A stretch of 64,000 bases of DNA, from assembly GCA_918797485.1 (NCBI GenBank), contig CAKKNE010000001.1, positions 4,278,001 through 4,342,000 on the forward strand, written 5' to 3'. The position numbers were made by a program, and so were the translations under genes. Below the pieces are notes generated by a model. The model was not told the DNA's origin. It did not search any database and saw only the letters and a program-made list of their open reading frames with translations. The first letter of the stretch is position 1. Every line of letters begins with the position of its first letter. The stretch is from Pelagomonas calceolata (taxonomy: Eukaryota; Sar; Pelagophyceae; Pelagomonadales; Pelagomonadaceae). Of the stretch, positions 44,395 through 53,819 are shown one piece after another.

Positions 44395-45842
44395 ATGCGC
44401 CGCCTCCTCCCCTGGCTCGCTTTGACATGCGCGCAAGACGCGAAGCCCTACTACGAGGTCGTCTTCGCCGTGTTAACAGTACCAAATCATAGACCACATA
44501 GAGACGCTATCAGAAATGGCTACGGGCAGCCGGGCGGCTTCCGGACGAAGCTTTGGTTCGTGGTGTCAGAAAGGGACCCGGGGTATGAAGGAGCCGCCTT
44601 CGTCGAGGAGCGGTCGAAGCGAGACGACTTACTGGTGTGCGACACGGAACCCGGGTTCGACCATATTATCGGCAAGGTCTCTTGTGCCATCCGGAAGGCC
44701 GTTCAGTTGTACGACTTCGACTTCTTCTTCAAGACGGACGACGACGCTACTCTATGTATTGCGCAGCTCGTCAAGGACCTGCGGGCGGCTCCAAAAGGTG
44801 CGAGTGTCTATGCGGGGCGCCGCGTCAAGGCCGGACGAGCTTTAGAGGCGGGCAAGCCGCTCGAGGTCAATCTTGGTTTAACATCAGACCCGCCGCACTT
44901 CGGGGGCCACGGCTACGGCGTCTCGTATGATGTCGCGAGGTTCGTGGCCCGGCCGCCGGCGCCCTTGTACCACCACCTGCACGAGGACACGTGCTTCGGG
45001 AACTGGGTCGTCGGCTTCGACGTGAAACGTCTCAATTTGAGAGCGATGACGGACCACTACTACCCGAACCAGAAGAATCTCGCGGGCGTCTCGCGTCCGT
45101 GTGGAAATCGCGCCATCGTGCAGACGCACTTACGGAGACGACGTCGCGTCGATGGCGTTAGAACCTCCAAGCCATCGTGCAGACGCATTTCCACACGCAG
45201 GTCTCGGCCGAGCGGAAACGGGCGTGCGCCCGGATCATGGCCCAGCGCTACGCCAACGGCTCGGCCTGGGACCTCTACGGGTCGGGCTGCGGCTTCAAGC
45301 AGCTCCCTCGCAGTGTGCCCGTGGAGAAGTGCGTGCGCGTCGCGTCGGCTGCCGCGGCCGCGGCGCCGCGCGCGCGCCCCGCGCTTGCGTCAGTGCCCGC
45401 ATTGCCCAGCCAGGGTCTCGCCGTCGTGATGACAAAGGGGGCCTGCGCCGTGGATGTGCCCTGCGTGGCCGGACCGGACCTGCGCGCTGGATTGAGACGG
45501 ACGTCCGCGAAGCACGTGGTCGTCGTCTTTGGTGGAAACGTAGCTCCATGTCTCTCATCTCTCCGAAAGGAACTTGAAATGAGGAGCGGCCCGCTCTACG
45601 CCGGCGCGGCTCCGTCGCGGAACGTCCCGCTGCCCGCGAGCCTCGAGGAACGGACAAAATTAGGCGTCGCGCCCGAGCACTTTGATGGAGTGGCGGTCCT
45701 CTCGGCGGAGCTCGCTTCGTATGTCGCGTCCCAGGCAACGCCGCCTTTGCTTGCCGGTGACGGGCCCGCGGCTTTGGGTGTGTGGCTGGCGCCGTTCGAT
45801 GTTGATCGGCGGCCGCTTGCTGCGTTGAGGGGGTGCGTGTAA
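44395..45842 (+). CDS. GT31-type (fringe/beta-1,3-galactosyltransferase-like) glycosyltransferase
   Basis: Two exons, 44395..45087 and 45201..45842, give 444 residues. A short hydrophobic start (MRRLLPWLALTCAQ) suggests entry to the secretory pathway. GT31 motifs: VLTVPNHRPHRDAIRNGYGQ, LWFVVSERDP, DFFFKTDDDATLCIAQLVKD (DDD 115-117, metal and UDP-sugar binding), GGHGYGVSYDVARFV and HEDTCFGNWVVGFDVKRLN. The second exon continues RIMAQRYANGSAWDLYGSGC and then ~120 residues without a recognised domain. It likely elongates O- or N-glycans in the Golgi. Confidence 0.83.
45088..45200 (+). mobile_element. Introner element with internal direct repeat (113-base intron)
   Basis: GT at 45088 to AG at 45200, phase 0, giving L-A-G-V-S-A-E-R. 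Ends CCGTGTGGAAATC and GCATTTCCACACGCAG are inverted repeats. Target duplication GTCTCGCG and GTCTCGGC matches at six of eight bases. The internal piece GCCATCGTGCAGACGCA occurs twice, flanking the CGCGTCGATGGCGT core. Plus-strand copy, so the family inserts in genes of either strand. Confidence 0.88.
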
Positions 45843-45980
45843 TTGTGTTTTTGTGTGTATCCGTCCGATTAAAACGGGTGCCATCGGCAGGCCCAGCCTG
45901 GCTCGGCGCGCTTGGTCTACGTAGTCCGCACGCCTAGCTCTCGCCTATCACCATCATCATTCAATTTACCACCATCTGAA

Positions 45981-46334
45981 ATGTCGGGCGCGATAAAGAA
46001 TGAGGTCGCGCCGCCGGAAGGCCTTGATTTGCGCAGTGGCCCCGGCCCACTGCTCCCTGTCTTAGGAGTCCCGCTCGCAGCCTGCGGCGGTTTCCACGCC
46101 GTGAGCCTGTGGGTCGGAATCGCCCTCGGCACCATATTCGCCACCTTGGGGACATTGGTCTTGGTGTCCCTGGGATACTTGGATCAGGAGACGCTTTCGC
46201 TCCCTGACACGGATTCCCTCGAGCACTGGTGCGAGTGGGCCGCGATGGGGTTCCACAAGGTCGGGTCTCGCAATATCTGGTGCCGCTGCGAGGACTGTGG
46301 GTTGGGTGGTTGCGGCCCGGGGGCGTTCCAGTGA
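45981..46334 (+). CDS. Small membrane protein of unknown function
   Basis: 117 residues from the ATG at 45981. A cytosolic ~30-residue start is followed by two hydrophobic stretches (PLLPVLGVPLAACGGFHAVS; WVGIALGTIFATLGTLVLVS) and a cysteine-rich end (WCEWAAMGFHKVGSRNIWCR; CEDCGLGGCGPG) that might bind metal or sit on a membrane face. I do not recognise the family. Lower confidence because of its size. Confidence 0.5.
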   Translation: MSGAIKNEVAPPEGLDLRSGPGPLLPVLGVPLAACGGFHAVSLWVGIALGTIFATLGTLVLVSLGYLDQETLSLPDTDSLEHWCEWAAMGFHKVGSRNIWCRCEDCGLGGCGPGAFQ

Positions 46335-46654
46335 ATCCGGTCGGACAAACGCGAAGGGCCGCCGGTCGAAAAACCAGCGGCGACTTCCTACTACACACAT
46401 CACCTTCTTCTCCTCCCCCGAATAATATCATGACATAAAACAAACAAACTCGGGGGCGGCAAGACGCCACCAATTCTCGGGCCAGACCCATCGCGGTACG
46501 TACACACGCTACCACCCAGCACGCCATCGCCGCGACCCCTCGCAAATTTTCGGCAACTTACATATTACTGTTTTTCATGGGGTATCGTCATGGGCGAAGC
46601 GAGTACAGTTTCGGTGTCGCGCGCCGTCGCGGGCGCGCGGGGCTAATTTCGGCG
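46335..46654. other. Intergenic, with an introner core at 46521..46536
   Basis: 320 bases between two 3' ends. ACGCCATCGCCGCGAC at 46521..46536 matches the core inside the RIT1 intron. No inverted termini were found nearby, so it may be a decayed or truncated element outside a gene. Confidence 0.35.
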
Positions 46655-47179
46655 TCATTTCCGCGGGACCTGCGGCGACTCCGGGCCCGTTCCAAGCGGG
46701 CGGGACAGCGGCACGTCAGGCGTCGGCGCCTCGGATTCCTCCGCGGCGTCCGCGGCGTCCGCCGCGGCCGGCGCCGGCGCCGGCGCCGGCGCGGCTTTGC
46801 GCGACAGCGTCGGCGACCCGGCGGCCGTCCCGAGCGGACGGGCGGGCGGCAAGGACGGGCTTTCTGCCGAGCCCGCGCGCGGCCTGGGCTCTGGCCGTCG
46901 TCTCGGAGGCATCGGCGGCGCGTCCGACTCCTGGGCGGTGTCGCGCCAGAGCGGCCGCGGCTCGCGCGCCTTCGTCTGGATTGGCTGCCGCGCCTCGGCG
47001 GCGAGGCGCGGCCGCTTGAACGCCTCGCTGGGCGACATGGGCTCGCTTGGCGACTGCGGCGCGCCCGGCCCGCCTAGTTTGATCTCGCCCGGCGAAGTAG
47101 GATTCGGTGTTGCGGCCCGGCCTTCGTCTGTCTTCGCCGGTTCTTCGTCGTCGCCGTCGATTGACGGGCGCTTAGCCAT
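46655..47179 (-). CDS. Low-complexity, Pro/Ser/Ala-rich protein
   Basis: 174 residues, MAKRPSIDGDDEEPAKTDEG at the start. It contains many SP sites (PSEPMSPSEAFKRPR; SAESPSLPPARPLG) repeated with a partial internal copy (RPLGTAAGSPTLSRK and RPLGTGPESPQVPRK), typical of disordered, phosphorylated nuclear proteins. No domain. It could be a real small gene or chance in GC-rich DNA; the clean ATG and KRP-type signals favour a gene. Confidence 0.45.
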   Translation of the reverse strand: MAKRPSIDGDDEEPAKTDEGRAATPNPTSPGEIKLGGPGAPQSPSEPMSPSEAFKRPRLAAEARQPIQTKAREPRPLWRDTAQESDAPPMPPRRRPEPRPRAGSAESPSLPPARPLGTAAGSPTLSRKAAPAPAPAPAAADAADAAEESEAPTPDVPLSRPLGTGPESPQVPRK

Positions 47180-47640
47180 TTCGCTATGAGGCTTGCCAGC
47201 TGGTCTGCTTTGCTTTGTGCTAAATGCGCATTTTCACGCGTACCACGCTGCTGTGAGCGTTCCGCTGGATTGATGCGGTGCTCCTCCAAGCGTCCAGCCA
47301 GCGAAAGCAAATTGTCTGGCCTCGTACGCGGCTGTTTTGACCTCGGAGGGATTTGCTGTTTTGCATCTGACTTGAAGTGAGAGAAGGGCAAAATACCCGT
47401 CTAATGACGCCCCCCATGCGTCCTTAGTGTCCTAATCAGTGAAATTGAATTTCGGTCGCCCGAAAAACCCGTCACCATCTCAAGGCGTGCTCGAGCCCGC
47501 GCGCCTCGCAAATACGCCGGCGCTCGATCGCTCCGAGCGTCAAGGAGCAACAATAAGGCAGCCTTTGACTCTTCCGGCGACCAACGCCGCCGCGAAGCCC
47601 GGCAAAAGGCTGCCCACACCACAGAGCAGCAGAGACTGAG
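47180..47640. promoter_or_regulatory. Divergent intergenic region
   Basis: 461 bases between the low-complexity gene and the HAD-like gene. A partial dyad remnant, TTAGTGTCCTAA, lies near 47424. No gene that I can support. Confidence 0.3.
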
Positions 47641-48345
47641 ATGGCCACCTTCGCCCCATTAAAAATCGACGCCGTCATCTTCGACGTCGACGCCTTACTC
47701 CAGGACGACGGCGAGCCGCGGCCGGGCGCCGTCGACCTGGTCCAGGGCCTCGTGGACCGGAAAATCCCGCTGGCCGCGGTGACGAGCGGCACGCAGGCGA
47801 CCTTCGACGCGAGGCTGGGGCGCCACCCCGACCTGCGCTACTCCATGTCCGCCGTCGTGACGGCCGACGACGAGGCCGAGAACCTCTACGTCAAGGCGGC
47901 GCAGCGCCTCGGCGTCGACGCGCCGGCGTGCCTCGCCTGCGACGCCACGCAACCGGGCCTCGAGGCGGCGCAGAGCGCGGGCTGCCTGCTTTGTGCTTTA
48001 GCCAGCGGGCTGGAGGGGCTCCGGCCGAACCTCTCGCTGCCCGGGGGCCTCGCGACGCTCGACCACGAGCGCGTCCTCGAGTTCGAGCGCAAGCCGCCGC
48101 TCGCGTTCATGGTGGAGACCTGCACGCGTTGGAAGGAGTGCAACCCGAAAGCACTCGGCGACTACGACCTCATGACCCTCGGCGGACGCCTGCGGCGGCC
48201 GAACGTCGGGCCCGAGCCCGGGCCCGCGGGCGGGGGCCGGGAGGAACTGCTCGCGAAGCTCCGGGGGAATGGCGAGAAGGTCCGGGGGGATGTAGCGAAG
48301 CTGGCGGCTGAGGAGGCCGCGACGACGACGCTGCCGAAGCTATAA
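47641..48345 (+). CDS. HAD-superfamily hydrolase-like protein
   Basis: 234 residues. IDAVIFDVDALLQDDGEPRP is motif I (DxD nucleophile and acid/base kept, but the usual DG follows as DA). LAAVTSGT is motif II. ACLACDATQPGLEAAQSAGC matches the motif IV/'GxxAAxxAG' block with the usual acidic pair reduced to one Asp. The cap is short (DLVQGLVDRKI..). HAD enzymes are phosphatases of small phosphorylated compounds. The changes leave activity doubtful. The C-terminus is a charged helix. Confidence 0.7.
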   Translation: MATFAPLKIDAVIFDVDALLQDDGEPRPGAVDLVQGLVDRKIPLAAVTSGTQATFDARLGRHPDLRYSMSAVVTADDEAENLYVKAAQRLGVDAPACLACDATQPGLEAAQSAGCLLCALASGLEGLRPNLSLPGGLATLDHERVLEFERKPPLAFMVETCTRWKECNPKALGDYDLMTLGGRLRRPNVGPEPGPAGGGREELLAKLRGNGEKVRGDVAKLAAEEAATTTLPKL

Positions 48346-48646
48346 CTTGTTTCAATGTTTTCCTTCCCGTGTCGCGGCGACGGCGTCGCGTCTCGCGACG
48401 TGTCTCGCGTCGATGCCGTCGCGTCGACGGCGTTGGAGACTGCGGCTAGTATGTGATGCCGCTAGGGCGTCGTCGATGGCGGTCGAGTGCAGTCGCGGCA
48501 CAAGCGATTACACGAGGTGCTAGACGCGTGACAATACCGCATAACGTGGACATTTGTCGCCGCGCATCTCTTCTCGACCACGCGCTGGGCCACGCCGAAG
48601 CAGTGACGCTGCAGCTGGAGAGTGCCACTTGACGAGCAGCAAACGG
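48346..48646. promoter_or_regulatory. Intergenic with introner-like core and a degenerate dyad
   Basis: 301 bases 5' of PAM16. 48371..48440 is built from GTCGCG, GCGACGGCGTCGCG and GCGTCGACGGCGTTGGAG, similar to introner interiors. CTAGTATGTGATGCCGCTAG at 48446..48465 is a degenerate copy of the recurrent dyad, 182 bases before the start codon. Confidence 0.4.
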
Positions 48647-49003
48647 ATGGCGCCGGGTCTAGGGCCCTTTGTCCGCATGCTAGCGCAGGCCGCCGTGCCG
48701 CTCTTTCGCGCGTTCGCGACGGCCTACCAGCAGGCGCTGCACAACGCGCGGAAGGAGGGCGCGACGGCCGCGAAGGAGGCCCTCAAGCCGAAGCGCGGCG
48801 CCATGACGCCCACCGAGGCGGCGGAGATCCTGCACCTGCCCGAGGGCGGCGCGGCCGACGCGGCGCAGGTCGCCGCGCGCTACGACAAGCTCTACGCCAT
48901 GAACGACCCGTCGAAAGGCGGCTCCTTCTACCTCCAGTCCAAGATCCTCCGCGCGCGGGAGGCGCTCGACGCCGAGATCGCCGGTTCTAGCGCGAAGACC
49001 TAA
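48647..49003 (+). CDS. PAM16: Mitochondrial import motor subunit PAM16/TIM16
   Basis: 118 residues. Family blocks: MAPGLGPFVRMLAQAAVPLF, FATAYQQALHNARKEGATAA, MTPTEAAEILHLPEG and YDKLYAMNDPSKGGSFYLQS followed by KILRAREAL. It is a degenerate J-like protein that pairs with PAM18 to control mtHsp70 at the TIM23 channel. The J-domain HPD is absent, as expected for this subunit. The ATG at 48647 gives the standard length; upstream in-frame sequence is leader. Confidence 0.93.
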   Translation: MAPGLGPFVRMLAQAAVPLFRAFATAYQQALHNARKEGATAAKEALKPKRGAMTPTEAAEILHLPEGGAADAAQVAARYDKLYAMNDPSKGGSFYLQSKILRAREALDAEIAGSSAKT

Positions 49004-49078
49004 CTATTGTTGTCTGAACTTGCTCCTCACGCCATAGCGCGGACGTGGCGTGGAACGTGGATACAAATCACACAATGA

Positions 49079-50753
49079 TCACACATTTACTCCATAAAAA
49101 AACGGTGCAGCCATCGTCGCGCGCGACGGCTCCGCCCGCGGCCGCGCCTTGACAACAACGTTGAGGAGCCGACACAGCAGCTCCTTGCCGCGGCCGCGGT
49201 CGAGCGCCACCGTTCCACCCGCGGCGACGGCCGCGCACCGTTCCGCGTCGAGGGCGAGGTCCTCGTCAAAACACGTCGCGAGCACCGCGAGGGCGACGCC
49301 CACACTCCGGTCCCGCCCCTGGGCGCAGTGGACGAGCACGCGGTCGCCCTTCGCGAGCCGCGCCGCAATGAACCGCAGCGCCGCGGGCAGGTGCCGCACG
49401 AGGCCCCCCTTGTCGCGCTTTCCTTCAGCCACGGGCACCTGGAGGTAGCGCGCGTCGCCGGCCATGCCCGCGTACTCGTCCTGCGTCACGTTCACGACGG
49501 CGTCAAAGGCGGCCCAGCACTCCGGCGGCCGCCCGGCCCGCCGCGAGCCGACGGCGAGGCCCGGCGCCTGCGCGGGAGTCGCGTCGACGGCGTGGAGGCG
49601 GTGTAGACTCTCTCGTGCTGTTGCTCGCGCGACAACGGCACGCCATCGCCGCGACCGTCGTGGGTCGACGGCGCGTGGAGGCTCCTAAGACGGCCGCGGG
49701 GTCGCAAAAAAAAGGACGCCGCATTAACACCACGTAGTCGTAGGGCTCCGCCTCTTCGCACGGCGCCGCCGGCGCCGCGGCCGCGGCCGCCGCAACGGCC
49801 GCCTCCACAGCATCATCCGAGGCCTCTTCCAAAATTTGCGGGTTCCGCCAGAAGACGTCCGCCGTGAATCCCGGCGGCGCCCAGGCCTCCTCGTCGTCGG
49901 CCGCGCCCTGAAGATCACCATTTGGTGCCGACGCCGACACGCAGATAATGGGCGTGGCGTCCTCTGGTAATGCAATGGAGGTATCGTCGCCATTGACGAC
50001 CCACACGCAGCGGAGCGGCTTCTTTAATGATAAATGGGGCGCGTGCTGCCTCATTAATGAAACGCAGGCGTCCAGGCGCGCCTCAATTTCTCTCGCTTCC
50101 GCGTCGGCCACGCACGGGGGCAAGCGGAGCTCTTCCGCCGCAAACCCCGCCGCGCGGTTCACGCAGCAGCACCAGATCGGCACCGTCTTCGACAGCGCGT
50201 CGGGCAAGGACCGCCCGCGCCGCGTCGCGTCGACCAGTAGAGCGCCATTATGAGTCACCACAATGCGCAGGAAGTCCAGATTGAGTCGTCTTAATGAAAG
50301 CGCCCACTGCCCGCGGTGGCCGTCCGTCGACTTGAAGCGGGCCACGTGCTTTGTATGAGCGTACCAGCAGCCCGCCCGGGCGTTCGCCACGACCGGAAGC
50401 GGGATTTTCGCCGCGAGTTCCCGCACGAAGGCCGCGTCGCGGGCGATCGACCGCAGCCGGTTGCGCAGCGTGCCGCTCACACCGAACGCGCGCCGCGCGT
50501 GGGCCGCCGGCGACAGCGTATGACATACATCGTCGCGCCGGCTCCTTCGATAAATGCCGTACTGCCGCGCGCACTGCGTGTACGTGAGCTGCAGCTTCGC
50601 CGCGAGCGCGTCCAACGGGGCGTCGTGGCCGGGCCGCGGCAGCGCGTCGTGGGCGTAATTTGTTGTGCGGAAGAGGGCCCACAAGGCTTGCTTTTGCTCT
50701 TGCGTGATTGGTGTGGTCTTTTTTTGTCTCGCGCGCTGCTCTTGGCTGCTCAT
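49079..50753 (-). CDS. RIT1: Initiator tRNA 2'-O-ribosyl phosphate transferase (RIT1-like)
   Basis: Two exons, 49692..50753 and 49079..49567, give 516 residues. The RIT1 family marks initiator tRNA-Met at A64 so that it is excluded from elongation. Hallmarks: RNRLRSIARDAAFVRELAAK, CWYAHTKHVARFKSTDGHRG, LRIVVTHNGALLVDATRRGR, SLPDALSKTVPIWCCCVNRA and LKKPLRCVWV. The C-terminal half is the phosphatase-like domain with the P-loop VLVHCAQGRDRSVGVALAVL. The enzyme is known from fungi and plants; finding it in this lineage fits a cytosolic role. Start MSSQEQRARQKKT is the first ATG. Confidence 0.9.
49568..49691 (-). other. RIT1 intron with several introner cores
   Basis: Minus-strand GTCTTAGG to CCGCGCAG joins D-P-A-A to A-P-G-L-A-V in frame (phase 0) and connects the two RIT1 domains. 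Inside, GGCGATGGCGTG and two CCGCC/GCCTCCACGC-GCCGTCGACscore pieces match introner interiors. No target duplication is left. Length 124 bases. Confidence 0.8.
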
Positions 50754-51109
50754 TGCTGCACTCCTGCCTTAGAGGTGCTCAAAAGCATGAAGGCTGGCAA
50801 AGCGATGGAAATGTTGACAGCAGCGCTGCATTTTGGTGCGGAGAGTATGTTTTATAGGCGGTCTAGGCCCTCACGCTGCAACAAACGTAAAACTGGCTGA
50901 TCACCTAGCTCATAGACATGCTAGCACTCTCGAGGCTGAGCTTTGCAGCCGATTGCTGCAATAAACGCGTGTCCTGGGCCTGGACTGCAATAATACGTCA
51001 CCCTGCACACTGTGCGCGGCCACTCCTTGATCGGTGGCATCGCTGCGATTGGCAAAACCGCTCTGACGCATCGAGGCTGCTGAATCACTGTGCAGCACAC
51101 GCGTAAGCG
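50754..51109. promoter_or_regulatory. Divergent intergenic region with a degenerate dyad
   Basis: 356 bases between RIT1 and SCO. CTAGCTCATAGACATGCTAG at 50905..50924 has CTAG ends 20 bases apart like the recurrent dyad, but the GTAA arm is lost. No gene. Confidence 0.3.
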
Positions 51110-51835
51110 ATGCTCCACACGACGACCCGCCTCACGCGGCGCGCCATCGCCGCGGCGCCGCGGCCAAACAACACGCGGCGCGCCTTCGCCGCATCCCCCA
51201 AACCAACCAACGCGATGCGCGGCCCGATCGGCTGGGGCGCGCTCGCCGTCACCGGCGCCGCCGGCTGTGGACTAGCGTACTACTACGAGGTCGAGAAGAC
51301 GCGGCGCCAGGAGCAGGCGGCCAAAAAGCAAACGACCTACGGTAAGCCGTCGCTCGGAGGCCCCTGGACGTTGGTCGACGCGAAAACAAATAAACCGGTC
51401 ACGGACGCGTCCTTCCACGGCTCGTATGTGTTGCTCTACTTCGGCTTCTCGCGGTGCCCGGACATCTGCCCGTCGGAGCTCCTGAAGGTGCAGAAGGTGC
51501 TGCGGTTGTTGGGGGACGAGGCGCCCACACCATTATTTGTGTCGTTGGATCCGCGGCGCGACTCGCTGAGGCAACTACGGGCGTACGGGAAGGATTTCGA
51601 TGAGCGCGTGCGGTTCCTGGTGGGGACGCCGGCGCAGTGCAAGGCGGCCGCGAAGGCGTACCGCGTCTACAGTAGTATTGGGGCGGTCGACGACGAGGAC
51701 TCCGACGACTATCTCATCGACCACTCTATTGTTCTATACCTCGTGGGCCCCGACGGCAAGTTCCTGGACTTCTTCACGCAGGCGACGCCGGCCGACGCGA
51801 TCGCCGCGAAGATCCGGGAGCACCGCGCCTCGTAA
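51110..51835 (+). CDS. SCO1: Mitochondrial copper chaperone SCO1/SenC family
   Basis: 241 residues. A basic presequence (MLHTTTRLTRRAIAAAPRPN) and one membrane helix (IGWGALAVTGAAGCGLAYYY) precede the thioredoxin-fold domain in the intermembrane space. Copper ligands are present: SRCPDICPSEL with C116 and C120, and YLIDHSIVLYLVGPDGKF with H205. VSLDPRRDSLRQLRAYGKDF matches the family. It delivers copper to the CuA site of cytochrome c oxidase subunit 2. Confidence 0.92.
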   Translation: MLHTTTRLTRRAIAAAPRPNNTRRAFAASPKPTNAMRGPIGWGALAVTGAAGCGLAYYYEVEKTRRQEQAAKKQTTYGKPSLGGPWTLVDAKTNKPVTDASFHGSYVLLYFGFSRCPDICPSELLKVQKVLRLLGDEAPTPLFVSLDPRRDSLRQLRAYGKDFDERVRFLVGTPAQCKAAAKAYRVYSSIGAVDDEDSDDYLIDHSIVLYLVGPDGKFLDFFTQATPADAIAAKIREHRAS

Positions 51836-51890
51836 GTTAGTATGTTCTGTCTTAGGCCCTCGCGCGCCTAGAGCTCTGGTGGGACGTCGT

Positions 51891-53302
51891 CTAGACGAGG
51901 ATCTTCTGGACCGCCGTGTCCTTCATCGGCGACTCCTCGCCGTCCTCCCACGCGATGACGCACATGCCGTCCTCGACGCTCTTGATGACGCCGTCGAAGT
52001 ACTCCGTGCCGGACGCCGAGCGGTAGCCCTTGAATTTCTTGTTCACCTTCTTGCCGACGAGCGACGTGGACGCGGCGCCGCGCTTCTTGGCGCGGCGCAC
52101 CGGGGCCTCGGTCACGGGGTCCGGGCAGCCGAAGGGGTCCGTCTTGGCCTTCTTCGCCTTCTTCGTCGGCGTCGTCGCGGGCTTGGCCGCCTTGCCCTTC
52201 GTGGGCTTGGCCGCGGGCGTCTGCTTGCCGAGCAGGCCCGCCTTGGTCGTCGTGTAGGTCTCCTCGTCCATCTTGCCCTCGTCTAGGGCCTTCTTCGCGT
52301 CGCGGAGGGCCTTGACGGTCTCGGGCGTCAGCGCGTCGCTCGCCTTCGCCGGCGTGGCCTCCTCCTCGGCCTCGGCCTCGGGCTCGGGCTCGACGGGCGG
52401 CGGCGCGAGCCGCGCCTGCGTGTCGAGGTGGTGCTGGTAGAAGAGGAGCTTGCGCAGCGGGTGGTTGAGGAGCCAGCCGTTGCCGTGGTCGCGGCCGTGC
52501 TCGTTCTCGAAGTCGCGCGCGTCCTCGATGATCTGGCCGATATCAGACCTGCGTAGATCGTCGCGTCGATGGCGTGAAACTCGGAATTGATTGGGCACTG
52601 CGTCCGACTGCATCGTCACGGGCTCGTCCTTGCGGAAGATGACGTCGTCCGGCCAGCCGTACTGGGGCGAGGCGTAGTGGACGCCCTCGCCGGACACGAG
52701 CTTCGTGACCTGGCGGATGACCTGGCGCCGGTTGTCGTCGGAGATGGGGTGCTCGCCGTCGGGCTCCATCCACCTGTGTGCATATGAACTGGTGATCACG
52801 CCGTCGCGTCGATGGCGTGGTTTCGTGAAGGACGCCGACGCGGACGCCTCGAAATCGTCCATGTTGAACTCGTCGAGCGCCGCGCGCTGCTCCTCGGAGA
52901 GCTCGACGAGGCGGTTCTTGCGCGCGCGGCGGCCGCCGGAGCCGCGCGAGCGCTGGCGCGGCCGCTCGTCGTCCGACCACTCGTCGTAGGTCAGGCGCTC
53001 GGGCTCGGCCGTGCCGCCCTGGAGGCGCGACGAGCGGCGGCGCTCGCTCTCGGGCACCTTCTTGCGGGGCAGGCGCGGCTTCGGCGGCGCCTTCTTCTTG
53101 TTCTGCTTCATCTGTGTGGAAACCAACCAGAGTCTCGTCGATGGCGTGGAGGTCAAGATTTGATTTATGCACTGCTCAGCACGTAGCCGCCACCGTGGGG
53201 GTCGATGCCGATGGACAGCATGAAGGCCTCGTTGCGCTTGATGCGCTCGTCGCGCTCAATCTCGTACTGGGACTTGGGGGCGACGGGGATGTTCGACGGC
53301 AT
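51891..53302 (-). CDS. Tudor-like chromatin protein with three introner-derived introns
   Basis: Four exons, 53183..53302, 52834..53111, 52609..52773 and 51891..52548, sum to exactly 407 codons. The N-terminal exon (MPSNIPVAPKSQYEIERDER) is followed by a basic RRRSSRLQGG segment that is a typical nuclear motif, YDEWSDDE, and VELSEEQRAALDEFNMDDFE. The middle region has WLLNHPLRKLLFYQHHLDTQ, and a Lys/Ala-rich linker follows. The C-terminal ~60 residues (FKGYRSASGTEYFDGVIKSV-EDGMCVIAWEDGEESP) match a Tudor/chromo-barrel fold. RSSRL segments also occur in WDR76 and related DNA-damage proteins. A histone-reading role is inferred. Confidence 0.7.
52549..52608 (-). mobile_element. Introner-derived intron (60 bases)
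   Basis: Minus-strand GTCGGACG (donor) and GTCTGATA (next exon) share five of eight bases as a weak target duplication. Core CACGCCATCGACGCGACGA is intact. The ends CAGTGCCCAATCAA and CTGCGTAGATC (plus strand) keep a faint inverted repeat. Splicing gives T-M-Q-S-D-I-G in frame. The unspliced sequence is also open. Confidence 0.75.
52774..52833 (-). mobile_element. Introner-derived intron (60 bases)
   Basis: The acceptor is CATATGCACACAG, as in the CTGTGCATAAA terminal subtype, and the core CACGCCATCGACGCGACGGC is intact. The donor is best placed at GC|GTCCTTCAC (phase 2), giving S-A-W-M-E-P. Two nearby GTs are alternatives. The frame stays open through it. Confidence 0.65.
53112..53182 (-). 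mobile_element. Introner-derived intron (71 bases)
   Basis: Minus-strand ends: CAGTGCATAAATCAAATC after the donor, and GGTTTCCACACAG at the acceptor, which is the CTGTGTGGAAA end. Core CACGCCATCGACGAGA. Phase 0 splicing gives G-G-G-Y-M-K-Q-N and joins the conserved start of the protein to the rest. Target duplication is no longer clear. Confidence 0.75.
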
Positions 53303-53819
53303 GCTTGTGGCTGTGGGTGTGTTTTGCTTGTGCTCGGTTTTCCCGCCGGTTACGCGGGAGTTGTTTGCCTGCGCGCGGGATGCGGTTTCTCGCTGCGCGC
53401 GGGCTCTGTGCGCGGTTTCGAAGCTCTGTGCGCTGTCGCGAGGCCGCGCGCGGCGATGGCGGCTTGTGTGGGCTGTTTCTTGCTTTTTGGCGGACTGCCC
53501 AGTGCGTCGCGCAGGGCTCGTTTTAGCGTGCGCGCGCGCGCGCGCCAGCACATATATACATCTGAAGCCTATCGGCGCGGACGCTGGGCGTGTACGATGC
53601 AGTGCCGATCTAAACAGACGACTTTAATGGCTGTGCTGGGGCTCTCAATTATGGCGCCTCTCCTTAGCCACTAGCCTTTTTGAATCTGGAATACCCTCTC
53701 CCGAGCTCTCTGACCCTCAAAGCATCCTCCCAACGAGCAGTGGAGGCGATACGGGCCCCAAGAACCAATTACGTGCACATCGCGGGCGCCGCGGTGCCAC
53801 TACTAGTCTTGAAACAACA
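53303..53819. promoter_or_regulatory. 5' region of the Tudor-like gene; no gene seen
   Basis: 517 bases. It contains an alternating GC tract near 53529-53546 and a TATA-like CATATATACAT at 53550-53560, about 250 bases before the start codon. Long overlapping frames here look like chance. Confidence 0.35.
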
